Shown one piece after another: positions 44,538-52,964 of a DNA stretch of 64,000 nt. The DNA comes from Limnobacter alexandrii. Lineage in GTDB: Bacteria > Pseudomonadota > Gammaproteobacteria > Burkholderiales > Burkholderiaceae_B. Below the pieces are notes generated by a model, which saw only the letters and a program-made list of their open reading frames with translations, was not told where the DNA came from and searched no databases. Positions within the stretch are counted from its first letter, which is position 1, and every line of letters starts with the position of its first letter. Location of the stretch: positions 1,342,451 to 1,406,450 of the forward strand of contig NZ_SWKN01000006.1 of NCBI RefSeq assembly GCF_005871185.1, given 5' to 3'. Made by a program: the position numbers and the translations under genes.

Positions 44538-45800
44538 TTACTGCCTGAGGTAACTGGCCGCTTGGCGCTGGGCCAGGCGAATCAAATCACCTTGTGCAAT
44601 CGATACATCAATCAGGTGAAAGCCCCAGTTCATGCCACCAATGAATTCACCGGGATAGTCGTCTGCACGGGGATCGTCGGGGTCTGCAACAATGCTTGCT
44701 TCAAGATAACTGACGCCATTGGGCCCCACCTTGCATTCCCCTTTGATTTGCCCTGGCATGGAATAGTAGGGCGTGGGAATGGTCAGGTTGCTGATCGGAT
44801 TGGCATACGGCCCACCGGGTCCACGGGGTATCAGCAACAGCCTGAACACTGGGGGCTGTTGGCGTGGAATGATGGGGAACAAATCCGACTGACCACCCGC
44901 CAATGCTGCCGGGTTGGTGCACAGCGCTTGTGTGCCTTCCTCGCTGCTCAAGCCAAAACGTGGGTCTTCAAGCTGCGGGTCTCCGGCACGATAGGTGACA
45001 AAAGCCACCACACAGCCCAACTGGCTGCCACTTCGGCAAGCGGGTACTTTCTGGAAAGAAGCACCCACATCTCGACCTGTGGGCACCAGCACATTGGTGC
45101 CGGGTATGTGGGCAGAAATGAAACGACTCATCAGCTCGGGCCGGGTTTCAATTTCTTCAGCAATCAGTCTGCGCAAAATACCTGAACCCTGTGAATGACC
45201 GACCAGAATGAATCCACGTCCTTCACTTTGGTTGGCGATGTATTCCTTGAAGGCGTCCAGCACATCGGCATAGGCCACCTCGCCCGCATTGGGCGCAATG
45301 TCGATGCCACCCAGTGCGCCTGTGAAAGTGGTCAGGCCCAGCGCGGTCAAGGTGCGTTGCCGGTACACCGGTGCAAATTGGCGGCACACTTCGCCGTATC
45401 GGCCAAATTGAAGGGCGGTGGTTTGTTGCTCTTGCAGATCGTCATTCAAATCTGAATTACCCGCCAGGTCGATACTGGTTGTGGGGTACACGTAAAAGCA
45501 ATCTACCTGGGGTGCCGTGGCGGGTGTATAGCTGAGCGTTGTGGCAGTGGCATCGGCGGCCACCGCAGTGCTGTCAAAGTTGCCGTTACACACGTTGCTG
45601 GTCCCCATCAAGTCGGGGTGACACAACCAATTGCTGGTGCCGGTGTAGATCGTGCTTTGATAGCCCGGAAACGGGTTGGTGGTGTTGGCGGCACTCGCGC
45701 CCACGCGTGTGCCTGAACTGTTTGTGCTGCTGGAGTCGCCGCCACAGGCAGACAACATCAGTGAAACCACTGCTGTACTCATCAAAAACCTGTAATTCAC
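44538..45800 (-). CDS. DUF3089 lipoprotein, alpha/beta hydrolase-like
   Basis: 420 residues; lipobox MLSACGG puts the acylated Cys at about residue 19. DCFYVYPTTSIDLAGNSDLNDD and RQFAPVYRQRTL are the DUF3089 openings; GRGFILVGHSQGSGILRRLI contains the nucleophile elbow G-H-S-Q-G of serine hydrolases, and a late His in NWGFHLIDV could complete a triad. Probably an envelope-bound esterase or lipase. The start overlaps the ceramidase stop by 4 bases, so the two are coupled and may act on the same lipid class. Confidence 0.83.
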   Translation of the reverse strand: MNYRFLMSTAVVSLMLSACGGDSSSTNSSGTRVGASAANTTNPFPGYQSTIYTGTSNWLCHPDLMGTSNVCNGNFDSTAVAADATATTLSYTPATAPQVDCFYVYPTTSIDLAGNSDLNDDLQEQQTTALQFGRYGEVCRQFAPVYRQRTLTALGLTTFTGALGGIDIAPNAGEVAYADVLDAFKEYIANQSEGRGFILVGHSQGSGILRRLIAEEIETRPELMSRFISAHIPGTNVLVPTGRDVGASFQKVPACRSGSQLGCVVAFVTYRAGDPQLEDPRFGLSSEEGTQALCTNPAALAGGQSDLFPIIPRQQPPVFRLLLIPRGPGGPYANPISNLTIPTPYYSMPGQIKGECKVGPNGVSYLEASIVADPDDPRADDYPGEFIGGMNWGFHLIDVSIAQGDLIRLAQRQAASYLRQ

Positions 45801-48247
45801 AATGTTCTCCCGTCACTGCATGTGGCCCCGGTGGCCGTTACATCAAATGCTTCGCTGACACCTTCAAACTCTTGAGGTGATCCTGCTGGCACTGCCACAC
45901 CACGGTGTTTGATTCGGTACTTGCCAGCGGGCGTGTTGGCCGGAATTTTCCATTCCGCCAAGGCGGTGGACACAAAGCCGGGCAGGGGCACAGGGCTGAG
46001 GTAAGGTGTGGGCTCGAAAGGTTGCCAGCGGAACAGAAGTTCGGGCGCGCGGTCGTGGGTGAAACTTTCCCATTCACCTTTCGCATTCATTCGCTCCACT
46101 TCGACAATCGCCAATCCCCGGGTTTTCATATTGCGGGGGTGCGCGCTTTGAAATTGAGCCGTCACGGTGTTGCCAGCAGCCACCGTGGGTGTGGGTTGTG
46201 CCAGTACATCACCAAATGCAGCACCAGGTGCCTGATCAAATGGCACATAGGGTGGGCGCGGAATCGGGTTGCTGGTCACCGTGCGGGGTGGGCCAGCGGG
46301 CGGCTGGTTTTGCAGCGCCAAAGACATTGCCAACCTGCGGCTTTCCTGTTGCACGGCAGCCAGGGTCCAGGGCCCAAACTGTGTGGAAGCGCCTTCGTAC
46401 TGCTGAATGGAATATTCTTCGCGTGTGGTCAGGTAGTTCACAAAGTCGTTGCTCAAACCACTGATGATCACCTGATCAATACCCTGCGGCTCCAACACTT
46501 CCAGCACTGTTTGGCGAATGCGTCGTCCGGCCATGGTGGTGATTTCCCAAGGCAAGCCCAATACGGCTACATTGCCAATGGTGAACAACTGGAATGGCAG
46601 CACATTGTTGCTGAAGTTCAGGGGTGGGCCAAGCACAAACAGCACCGGTTTTTCAGCTTGGCAGCTTAAGCTGGTGCCCACCGGTATGGCGTCAAAAGGC
46701 AGATCGTTCAAATTACACAGCACTGCGGTGGCCAACACTTCCGGTGGCAGCTTGCCTGCGGCCAGCGCAGCCAGGTCGCGGGTGAGGCGGGCCGGGTCGG
46801 TGCGGCCGTTGCAGCTTGCACCTTCCACGGTGGGGCCGGGGCCATCTTCTGCACCTGCACCAAACGACACACCCATGGCGGCGGTGCAGGTTTTCTTCAC
46901 CGCACTGTTCAGCGATTCCGGGTGGCGCAGTGAATTCAACACCACAGGGTCGGTAATTTCAACCTCGTCCATCTTCACGTGAAATTGTGCAAAGTTCACG
47001 CCACCCCTCACCATCTGGTTGGCATCGCGGTACAAGGTCAAGGCTTTCGCAAGCTGTTTGCTGCCGTTGATTTCAACCGCTTTCAATTCGTCGGTAGAAC
47101 CGCCGCGTTCTTCAAATGGTTTGTCCTTGAAAAAAATATTGGGGCTGCTGTCGCCTTCGTCGGTTTGCGCGAATGCAGCGACGAAGGTGTCTCTTCCAGC
47201 AGGTGCTTCATACTGCGTGCCCATCAATTTTTCAAACGCCAGTGCCGCCCAACCTTTGTTGTCGGAAGAAATCAAAGGGTTGGTATTGCCCGTGGTGGTG
47301 GGGTGTACACCAAACCAGTTGATTTGCCCAATCGGTGTGCCATCGGCACGGCGCAGTTTCAAAAGCGCCATTTCCTTGTTCACATTCTGGCTTTCACCGC
47401 GCTGGTTCAAATACTGGTTGCGTTCTTCTTGCGGGTTTTGGTCGTAAGCAATCGCAGAGCGATTCACGTTGGCATTGAGCAGTTCACCGTTATTGACCAA
47501 TAAGCGACCTGGTTCCGGGTTGGCTTGCAGGTTGGCGTGTGCGCGGCGAATGGCCTCCACAATGCCATCGACAATGAAGTTGTAAACCTCTTCATCGTGC
47601 CCCAGCCGGAAGGCATTGAATGCGGTGAAGTGTGCGTAGCCGCCCGGCCCGGCATGGGTGTGGGTGGCATTCAGCATGATGTTTTGTTCGTTGTAAAAGC
47701 CGGCCAATTCCGTGTCGGCGGCCACCTTGTTCAGCACCCCTTGGCGCACAGCATGGAAAATCATGCCCAGGTCGTTGACCACATACACCAAGCGTTTGCC
47801 GTTGCAGGGGGAACCAATCACATAGGCGCGTGAAAACTGGCGTGTGTGTAATCCAAGGCTTGCATGGGTGGGGCTTTCATAACCCATCATCACGGAACCC
47901 GCTGCGGGGCCGGTAATGTCGACAATGCCTGTCCCCATGGTAAACGCAGTGTTGTTTTTGCAAGCGCCACTGTTCAAACCTGTGCTGGGTTGAATGTTGC
48001 TGTTGGGCGTACTGGCCGGGGTAATCGAGGGTCTGTCTTGCCCCTCACCAATCAATAAGTTTGGATCGGTCAGCGCGCACTGCAAACCCGCAGTATCAAC
48101 AAACTCATTGTTGCCGGGGTTTTCATTCGGATTGGTGCGGCCATCGCTGACAGCCGGGTTGTTGCTGTTGCCCAGGCAGCCTGCCAGTGAGGCCAAAGCT
48201 GTCAGGTAAATCAGGGCGAAAACAGCGCGGTGCAGGGTGCTTTTCAT
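45797..48247 (-). CDS. Neutral/alkaline ceramidase lipoprotein
   Basis: 816 residues; lipobox SLAGCLG. Neutral ceramidase blocks: GTGIVDITGPAAGSVMMGYESPTHASLGLHTRQFSRAYVI, MLNATHTHAGPGGYAHF (zinc ligands), NWFGVHPTT, the nucleophile motif TDEGDSSPN (normally NxGDVSPN) and GLPWEITTMAGRRI. A C-terminal immunoglobulin-like domain ends the chain. These enzymes hydrolyse the N-acyl bond of ceramides. An N-terminal Asn/Pro-rich linker of about 60 residues follows the lipid anchor. It is upstream of, and coupled to, the DUF3089 gene. Host or environmental sphingolipids are possible substrates. Confidence 0.92.
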   Translation of the reverse strand: MKSTLHRAVFALIYLTALASLAGCLGNSNNPAVSDGRTNPNENPGNNEFVDTAGLQCALTDPNLLIGEGQDRPSITPASTPNSNIQPSTGLNSGACKNNTAFTMGTGIVDITGPAAGSVMMGYESPTHASLGLHTRQFSRAYVIGSPCNGKRLVYVVNDLGMIFHAVRQGVLNKVAADTELAGFYNEQNIMLNATHTHAGPGGYAHFTAFNAFRLGHDEEVYNFIVDGIVEAIRRAHANLQANPEPGRLLVNNGELLNANVNRSAIAYDQNPQEERNQYLNQRGESQNVNKEMALLKLRRADGTPIGQINWFGVHPTTTGNTNPLISSDNKGWAALAFEKLMGTQYEAPAGRDTFVAAFAQTDEGDSSPNIFFKDKPFEERGGSTDELKAVEINGSKQLAKALTLYRDANQMVRGGVNFAQFHVKMDEVEITDPVVLNSLRHPESLNSAVKKTCTAAMGVSFGAGAEDGPGPTVEGASCNGRTDPARLTRDLAALAAGKLPPEVLATAVLCNLNDLPFDAIPVGTSLSCQAEKPVLFVLGPPLNFSNNVLPFQLFTIGNVAVLGLPWEITTMAGRRIRQTVLEVLEPQGIDQVIISGLSNDFVNYLTTREEYSIQQYEGASTQFGPWTLAAVQQESRRLAMSLALQNQPPAGPPRTVTSNPIPRPPYVPFDQAPGAAFGDVLAQPTPTVAAGNTVTAQFQSAHPRNMKTRGLAIVEVERMNAKGEWESFTHDRAPELLFRWQPFEPTPYLSPVPLPGFVSTALAEWKIPANTPAGKYRIKHRGVAVPAGSPQEFEGVSEAFDVTATGATCSDGRTL

Positions 48248-48432
48248 TGGTGGGTGTTTTTCTGTGTGTGGTGTCTCCTTGGGTTCTTACTGCGCAGTTT
48301 GGTGCGCAGATTCAGCGGGGGCGGGCAAGCGTTGACCTATGTCGTGTAACCGACACTAGTCACTTTTGAATCCAATTTGGCAGGAGCACAGTAAAAACTT
48401 AAAAACCATAACCACCATTATAATTTTAAGAC

Positions 48433-49752
48433 ATGATCAAGACACCTCGCCATGTGGTGGCTCTTGCAGCTTTGGGGATGCTGCTGGCCGCCTGTACTTC
48501 AGAAGACAACCCTGCAATTTCCAGCAATTCAGTCACCGCGATTCAATCTGCCGGGCAAGCACAGGGCAATGCAAACGTCGCCCCGAACTCTGCTGTCGAA
48601 CACGATTGGTCTGCACCAATTGATGGATTAACACCTGCTCAACGAACCCGGTTTGAGCAGGGCAAAGCGATGTTCGAGAAAGTGTTCACACCCAGCAGTG
48701 GGCTTGGAGCGGTGTTCAATGCACAAAGCTGCGTGGAATGCCATGGGCAACCGGCGGTGGGCGGTACCGATGCCACCAAAACCATTCAGCGTTTTACCAC
48801 CTTGCTGGCGCCGCACTTTGCTGTGGGGCTGGTGACACAGGCCGATGGTGCGCCCCATGTGCATGCACGCTCGGTGGCCACTGAATTTCCCGATGAGGTG
48901 CCGGGTTGTGTGTTGGGTGGTGAGCGCGTTCCTCCACATGCCATGGCCAGCACCACGCGGGTAACCCCCCACCTGTTCGGTATCGGATTGCTGGAGAATA
49001 TTCCAGACAGCACCTTGATCGAAAATGGTTTGGCCAGCGCACAAGCCAATCCCGAAGTGAGCGGTCGCCCTGGTTTGATGTTTCCCGGCGGTGTCAACGA
49101 TTTGAATGCAGCAGACCAGTTGGTGGGCCGTTTGGGGGCACGCGGTTTTGTGGCCGATGTGCAATCATTCACACAAGGCGCATTTTCAACTGAACTGGGC
49201 ATTGCCACTTTCCACCCCTTGTTTGCCGCACCTGTGCGGCCCAAGGGCAACCTGGCCACAGCCGATTGCACACCCTTTGTGGGTGAGGCAGTCAGCCTTG
49301 CCGAAACCCAGGCCACGGCTGATTTTCAGCGCTGGCTGGCGCCACCCCCCAAGCCTGATTTAAAAGGCATTTCCTTGCGTGGCCAGCAGTTGTTCAACGA
49401 CATTCAATGCAGCAGTTGCCACACACCGATGATGAAAACATCGCCCATGGCGCCCGCACCCTTGAATGACCGGGAGGTGTGGTTGTATTCCGATTTGCTG
49501 CTGCACGACATGGGGCCGGCACTGGCCGACAATGCACCCGAAGGTTTGGGCTTGCCCAATGAATGGAAAACAGCGCCGTTGTGGGGTGTTGGTCAAACCG
49601 ACAAACCCTTGTTGCACGATGGCCGTGCTGGCCGGGATTTCGTCAAAGCCATCGATTTTCACGGCGGTGAAGCTGAGGGCGCAAAACGCCGCTTTCAGGA
49701 CTTAAGCCCTGAAGATCAAGCGGCGTTGATTGCATTTCTGAAAAAGCTCTAA
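48433..49752 (+). CDS. Di-heme oxidoreductase-like lipoprotein (DUF1111)
   Basis: 439 residues; lipobox LLAACTS puts the acylated Cys at 21. Two c-type heme motifs: CVECH (Cys100-His104) and CSSCH (Cys326-His330). FNAQSCVECHGQPAVGG, TPHLFGIGLLENIPD and KTAPLWGVGQTDKPLLHDGRA are DUF1111 signatures, a family distantly related to bacterial di-heme cytochrome c peroxidases. Probably a periplasm-facing redox protein. It diverges from the ceramidase gene over 185 bases. Confidence 0.87.
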   Translation: MIKTPRHVVALAALGMLLAACTSEDNPAISSNSVTAIQSAGQAQGNANVAPNSAVEHDWSAPIDGLTPAQRTRFEQGKAMFEKVFTPSSGLGAVFNAQSCVECHGQPAVGGTDATKTIQRFTTLLAPHFAVGLVTQADGAPHVHARSVATEFPDEVPGCVLGGERVPPHAMASTTRVTPHLFGIGLLENIPDSTLIENGLASAQANPEVSGRPGLMFPGGVNDLNAADQLVGRLGARGFVADVQSFTQGAFSTELGIATFHPLFAAPVRPKGNLATADCTPFVGEAVSLAETQATADFQRWLAPPPKPDLKGISLRGQQLFNDIQCSSCHTPMMKTSPMAPAPLNDREVWLYSDLLLHDMGPALADNAPEGLGLPNEWKTAPLWGVGQTDKPLLHDGRAGRDFVKAIDFHGGEAEGAKRRFQDLSPEDQAALIAFLKKL

Positions 49753-49758
49753 GGCGTA

Positions 49759-50361
49759 TTAGAAGGTGTTGTTGACCAACACTTCGTCAAGATTGAGCTG
49801 ACCAGGTTTTGGCCAGGGCGCTTTGGTGCCCTTGCCGATCGCCACCATAGGCCCCATGACATGGTCGGCAGGCAGGTTGATCAACTTGGCCACAGCTTCA
49901 ATGTCAAAGCCGATCATGGGGCAGGAGTCCAGACCAATGCCCTTGGCTGACAGCATCAGGGTTTGCATGGCCATGCCGATGGAGCGCTGTGCTTCGTCGC
50001 GTTGCAACCACTCGCGACCGTCGTGGAATGGGCCCATCCATCCGACTAGCAAATCGGCCACTTCCTTGGGTGCCTGCTCCCAGTAACGGGCGGGGTTTTT
50101 CTGCCAGGCCTTGGTGTCGGCGGTCATGATGACCAGCAAGGACGCGTCGGTGATTTGGGCCTGGTCATTGCCCAGTTTGCGCATTTCAGCCCGCAATGCT
50201 TTGTCGCGTACCACCACAAAACGCCAGTGCTGAATGTTGAAACTGGTGGGCGCCTGAATGGCTGCCTCAAAAAGCTTCTTTTCATCATCTGCCGAAATGA
50301 CATGTTCGGGATCAAAGGCCTTGATGGCTCGGCGTTGATAAATTGCGTCGAATAATTCCAT
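49759..50361 (-). CDS. Nitroreductase-family FMN oxidoreductase
   Basis: 200 residues with AAGGAG before the ATG. IYQRRAIKAFDPEH (FMN-binding Arg), QAPTSFNIQHWRFVVV, and GIGLDSCPMIGFDIEAV with a C-terminal GKGTKAPWPK are standard for the family. Typical reactions are NAD(P)H-dependent reduction of quinones or nitro compounds. Convergent with the di-heme gene, 6 bases apart. No special context. Confidence 0.92.
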   Translation of the reverse strand: MELFDAIYQRRAIKAFDPEHVISADDEKKLFEAAIQAPTSFNIQHWRFVVVRDKALRAEMRKLGNDQAQITDASLLVIMTADTKAWQKNPARYWEQAPKEVADLLVGWMGPFHDGREWLQRDEAQRSIGMAMQTLMLSAKGIGLDSCPMIGFDIEAVAKLINLPADHVMGPMVAIGKGTKAPWPKPGQLNLDEVLVNNTF

Positions 50362-50395
50362 GTACTGCTCCTTGTGTACTGCTTTAGAACTGCAT

Positions 50396-50429
50396 AAAAA
50401 AAGCCGGAACCCTGGAGGGGGATCCGGCC
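50396..50429 (-). terminator. Terminator of the catalase-like gene
   Basis: On the minus strand GCCGGAT...TTCCGGC is followed by seven T (A run at 50396-50402 on the plus strand). It lies 32 bases past the catalase-like stop, so it separates that gene from the nitroreductase gene. Confidence 0.82.
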
Positions 50430-50460
50430 AATAGTGTACAGGCTAAAAGGGGAACGTCGC

Positions 50461-51459
50461 TTATTTGGCCAAGCGACGCGCCTGTGACACTGCGTAGCTG
50501 CCTGCCCGTGCTGCAAGCAAAGGATCATCCGATCCTTCAATGCCGGTGGGCAATACCAGTGGGTTGAAATTGATGCCATCGCATGTGGATTTGTCGGTGA
50601 CTGCTGTTACCTTCAATCGACCAGCAATAACTTTTTTACGATCGTCGGGCCAGGCCACTGTGGCATTGTCCGTGGGGTCGCCGGCCTGAGCCAATTGCAG
50701 CACCATGTCGAATTCCACTGGAATTTGCGACACTCGGCCTTTCAGTTCGTCTTCAAGAAATACCTTTGGGTACGTTGCCAATTTGTCGTCAGCAATGAAT
50801 TCCTGGCCAGTTACAGGCACAAACATCCACTTTGCAAACTGGGTTTTGCCGGCAGCATTGGTGAATTTAAATGCGTTGGTGCTCCAGTAATTCACAGCGG
50901 CATAGCTGGCAGGTACGCCAGTTTTTGCAACCCATTCCATTTGGGGTTTGAAGTCGGGGTACTTGGCAGCAGCAGCCGCAATTTTTGCAGGGTCAGGTTT
51001 TTTGGTGGCAGGGTCGGGTTTGCGTGCTTCAAGGAAGGCCAGGAAAGCGTCGGGTGTGGCTGCGGTAAAGAAAGGCGCTGAAATGTTGGCCATCAGCCAC
51101 TGTTCGCCGTTGGGCAGGTCGAACTGAGCCGCCAGGCCACGCACGCCCTTGCCGTTTTCAGGTGCATTGGGATTGCCACCACCCACGGAGAAACGCAATG
51201 TGACTGGCACGGGTTTGCCAGAAAACACGGATGCCTTGGAAATGGCCGAGGCTGACTTGTTGCCCACAAATTCGCCTGCTGCACACACACCGCGTGCGCC
51301 AGAACGACGCGCTGCATGGGTGCCAAATACACCTTCCAGGCCGTCCACCAAGTTCACCGCATTGGCGGGTTCGCTGGGAATTGCGGTCTGAGCGACCGCT
51401 GCCTGTGTACCAAGGGCGGCCAGTGCCGCAACAACTGCAAAACCAATCGCTGTTCTCAT
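50461..51459 (-). CDS. Periplasmic catalase-like (catalase-related peroxidase) protein
   Basis: 332 residues from the ATG at 51459 (AAGG 9 bases upstream); signal peptide cut after AAVAQ. It is a short heme catalase relative: distal His48 in FGTHAARRSGARGVC, VTLRFSVGGGNPNAPENGKGVRGLAAQF, and a C-terminal RAGSYAVSQARR in which Tyr322 is the likely proximal heme ligand (R-x3-Y). Such mini-catalases act as peroxidases in the periplasm. Missing the catalase C-terminal domains, as expected. Own terminator downstream. Confidence 0.88.
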   Translation of the reverse strand: MRTAIGFAVVAALAALGTQAAVAQTAIPSEPANAVNLVDGLEGVFGTHAARRSGARGVCAAGEFVGNKSASAISKASVFSGKPVPVTLRFSVGGGNPNAPENGKGVRGLAAQFDLPNGEQWLMANISAPFFTAATPDAFLAFLEARKPDPATKKPDPAKIAAAAAKYPDFKPQMEWVAKTGVPASYAAVNYWSTNAFKFTNAAGKTQFAKWMFVPVTGQEFIADDKLATYPKVFLEDELKGRVSQIPVEFDMVLQLAQAGDPTDNATVAWPDDRKKVIAGRLKVTAVTDKSTCDGINFNPLVLPTGIEGSDDPLLAARAGSYAVSQARRLAK

Positions 51460-51574
51460 TTCCTGCATCCTTCTTGTGATGGTCATCAATCTCGCAACCC
51501 ACCCGGTTGTTCGGGTGGTCTACGCTATAGATCGCTGGTGCAGGAAGGAAGTTACAGTGTCACAAAAATATAAT

Positions 51575-52789
51575 TTATTGCGTGGGCAGCAAGTTCTTGA
51601 TCACTGACTCGGCCACACGCTGGTTCATGTAACGCGGTACGGCGTAAGTAAAGCGGGCCTCTGCAATCGCAGATTTGGCAACAGCCGGGATATCGGCGGC
51701 TTTTAATGCATCCAGTTGTGTGGGAATTCCAAATTTGGCATTCATTTCACGAATACGGGCGATGAAAGCGCGAGCCAAATGCACGTCGTCAGCGCCTTTG
51801 TCCCCAAGGCCACAAGCCCTGGCAAGAATGGCGAGGCGGTCGGCACAGTTGGGCAGGGAGTAATCCAGCACATGCGGCATCACAATGGCGTTGGCCAGGC
51901 CATGGGGGGTGTGGTACAAGGCGCCGAATTTGTGCGCAATGCCGTGCACATAACCCACGCCTGCTTGCGTAAATGCAATACCCGCCAGGTGTGAAGCACG
52001 TGCCATTTTTTGGCGAGCTTCCAGATTGCTGCCATCGGCCACAGCCGTTTCCAGATGCTTCATGATCAGCTGAGTTGCTTCGAGCGCTTTCTCGTCGGTT
52101 TTACGCGTGGCATTGCGTGAAACGAATGCCTCCACTGCGTGTGTTAGCGCGTCCATGCCCGTGGCTGAGGTAATGTGCGCGGGCAACCCAGTCATCAGAG
52201 ATCCATCAAGTGCGGCCGCAGTGGGTAGCAGGCGAATGTCCATGGCGGCCACTTTGCGCTTGTTTGCTGTGTCGCTGACCACAGCGGCAATGGTTACCTC
52301 AGCACCTGTCCCAGCCGTGGTGGGCACGGCGAACAGAGGAATCATGCCTTTGTGCACTCGCAGCAAACCGGTCAGCTTCAACACGGGTTTGTTGTTTTTT
52401 GCGCGCGCACCAATCATTTTTGCTGCGTCTATGGGGCTTCCGCCGCCCACGGCCAAAATGGCCTGGCAGCCGTTTTCCATCAACATGCGGTATCCGGCTT
52501 CAATTTGTTCAACTGTGGGGTTGGGCTCTACACCGTCATAAATCACGTACTTCACACCCTGGGTTTCAAGCTCGGCTTTCATTTTGTCCAGCACACCAAG
52601 CTTGACCAACACCGCATCGGTTACCACCAATACATTGCGATGACCTGCATCAGCCATGTGCCGAACCAGTTCAAGCGAGGAATTAGTCCCTTCGAACATG
52701 CGGGGCCATTTGAAAGGCATCAGTGCTGTAACCACTTTGAAAATGGCCATGTAAATGCGTAAAGCGAGCACTTCGAGTGCATGCAACAT
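51575..52789 (-). CDS. Iron-containing alcohol dehydrogenase
   Basis: 404 residues. AVGGGSPIDAAKMIGA is the cofactor-binding loop; VPTTAGTGAEVT, TGMDALTHAVEAF, GIAHKFGALYHTPHGLANAIVMPHV supply the Asp and His metal ligands of group III alcohol dehydrogenases. The N terminus has an extra roughly 30-residue hydrophobic stretch (LHALEVLALRIYMAIFKVVTALMPF), unusual for the family and possibly membrane-associating. Substrate unknown. The promoter region at 52790-52964 is shared with the TonB receptor. Confidence 0.9.
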   Translation of the reverse strand: MLHALEVLALRIYMAIFKVVTALMPFKWPRMFEGTNSSLELVRHMADAGHRNVLVVTDAVLVKLGVLDKMKAELETQGVKYVIYDGVEPNPTVEQIEAGYRMLMENGCQAILAVGGGSPIDAAKMIGARAKNNKPVLKLTGLLRVHKGMIPLFAVPTTAGTGAEVTIAAVVSDTANKRKVAAMDIRLLPTAAALDGSLMTGLPAHITSATGMDALTHAVEAFVSRNATRKTDEKALEATQLIMKHLETAVADGSNLEARQKMARASHLAGIAFTQAGVGYVHGIAHKFGALYHTPHGLANAIVMPHVLDYSLPNCADRLAILARACGLGDKGADDVHLARAFIARIREMNAKFGIPTQLDALKAADIPAVAKSAIAEARFTYAVPRYMNQRVAESVIKNLLPTQ

Positions 52790-52818
52790 GCGGGTGTCTC
52801 CTGATTCTTATTGGGGGT

Positions 52819-52830
52819 TAACAATTGTTA
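52819..52830. promoter_or_regulatory. 12-bp palindrome upstream of the alcohol dehydrogenase gene
   Basis: TAACAATTGTTA is a perfect palindrome 30 bases upstream of the dehydrogenase start in the divergent region. A possible operator; no regulator gene is nearby. Confidence 0.35.
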
Positions 52831-52964
52831 CTATGATTGTACAAAGAGTAGGCAGTGTAGAGGCAGAGGAAATATTCCACTTTTCTTGACGATCGGGAAA
52901 ATTTCACGAGCGCTTTACTTCATGCTTGCCGCACTGTTACCACCAACAATCAGAGACATATTTC

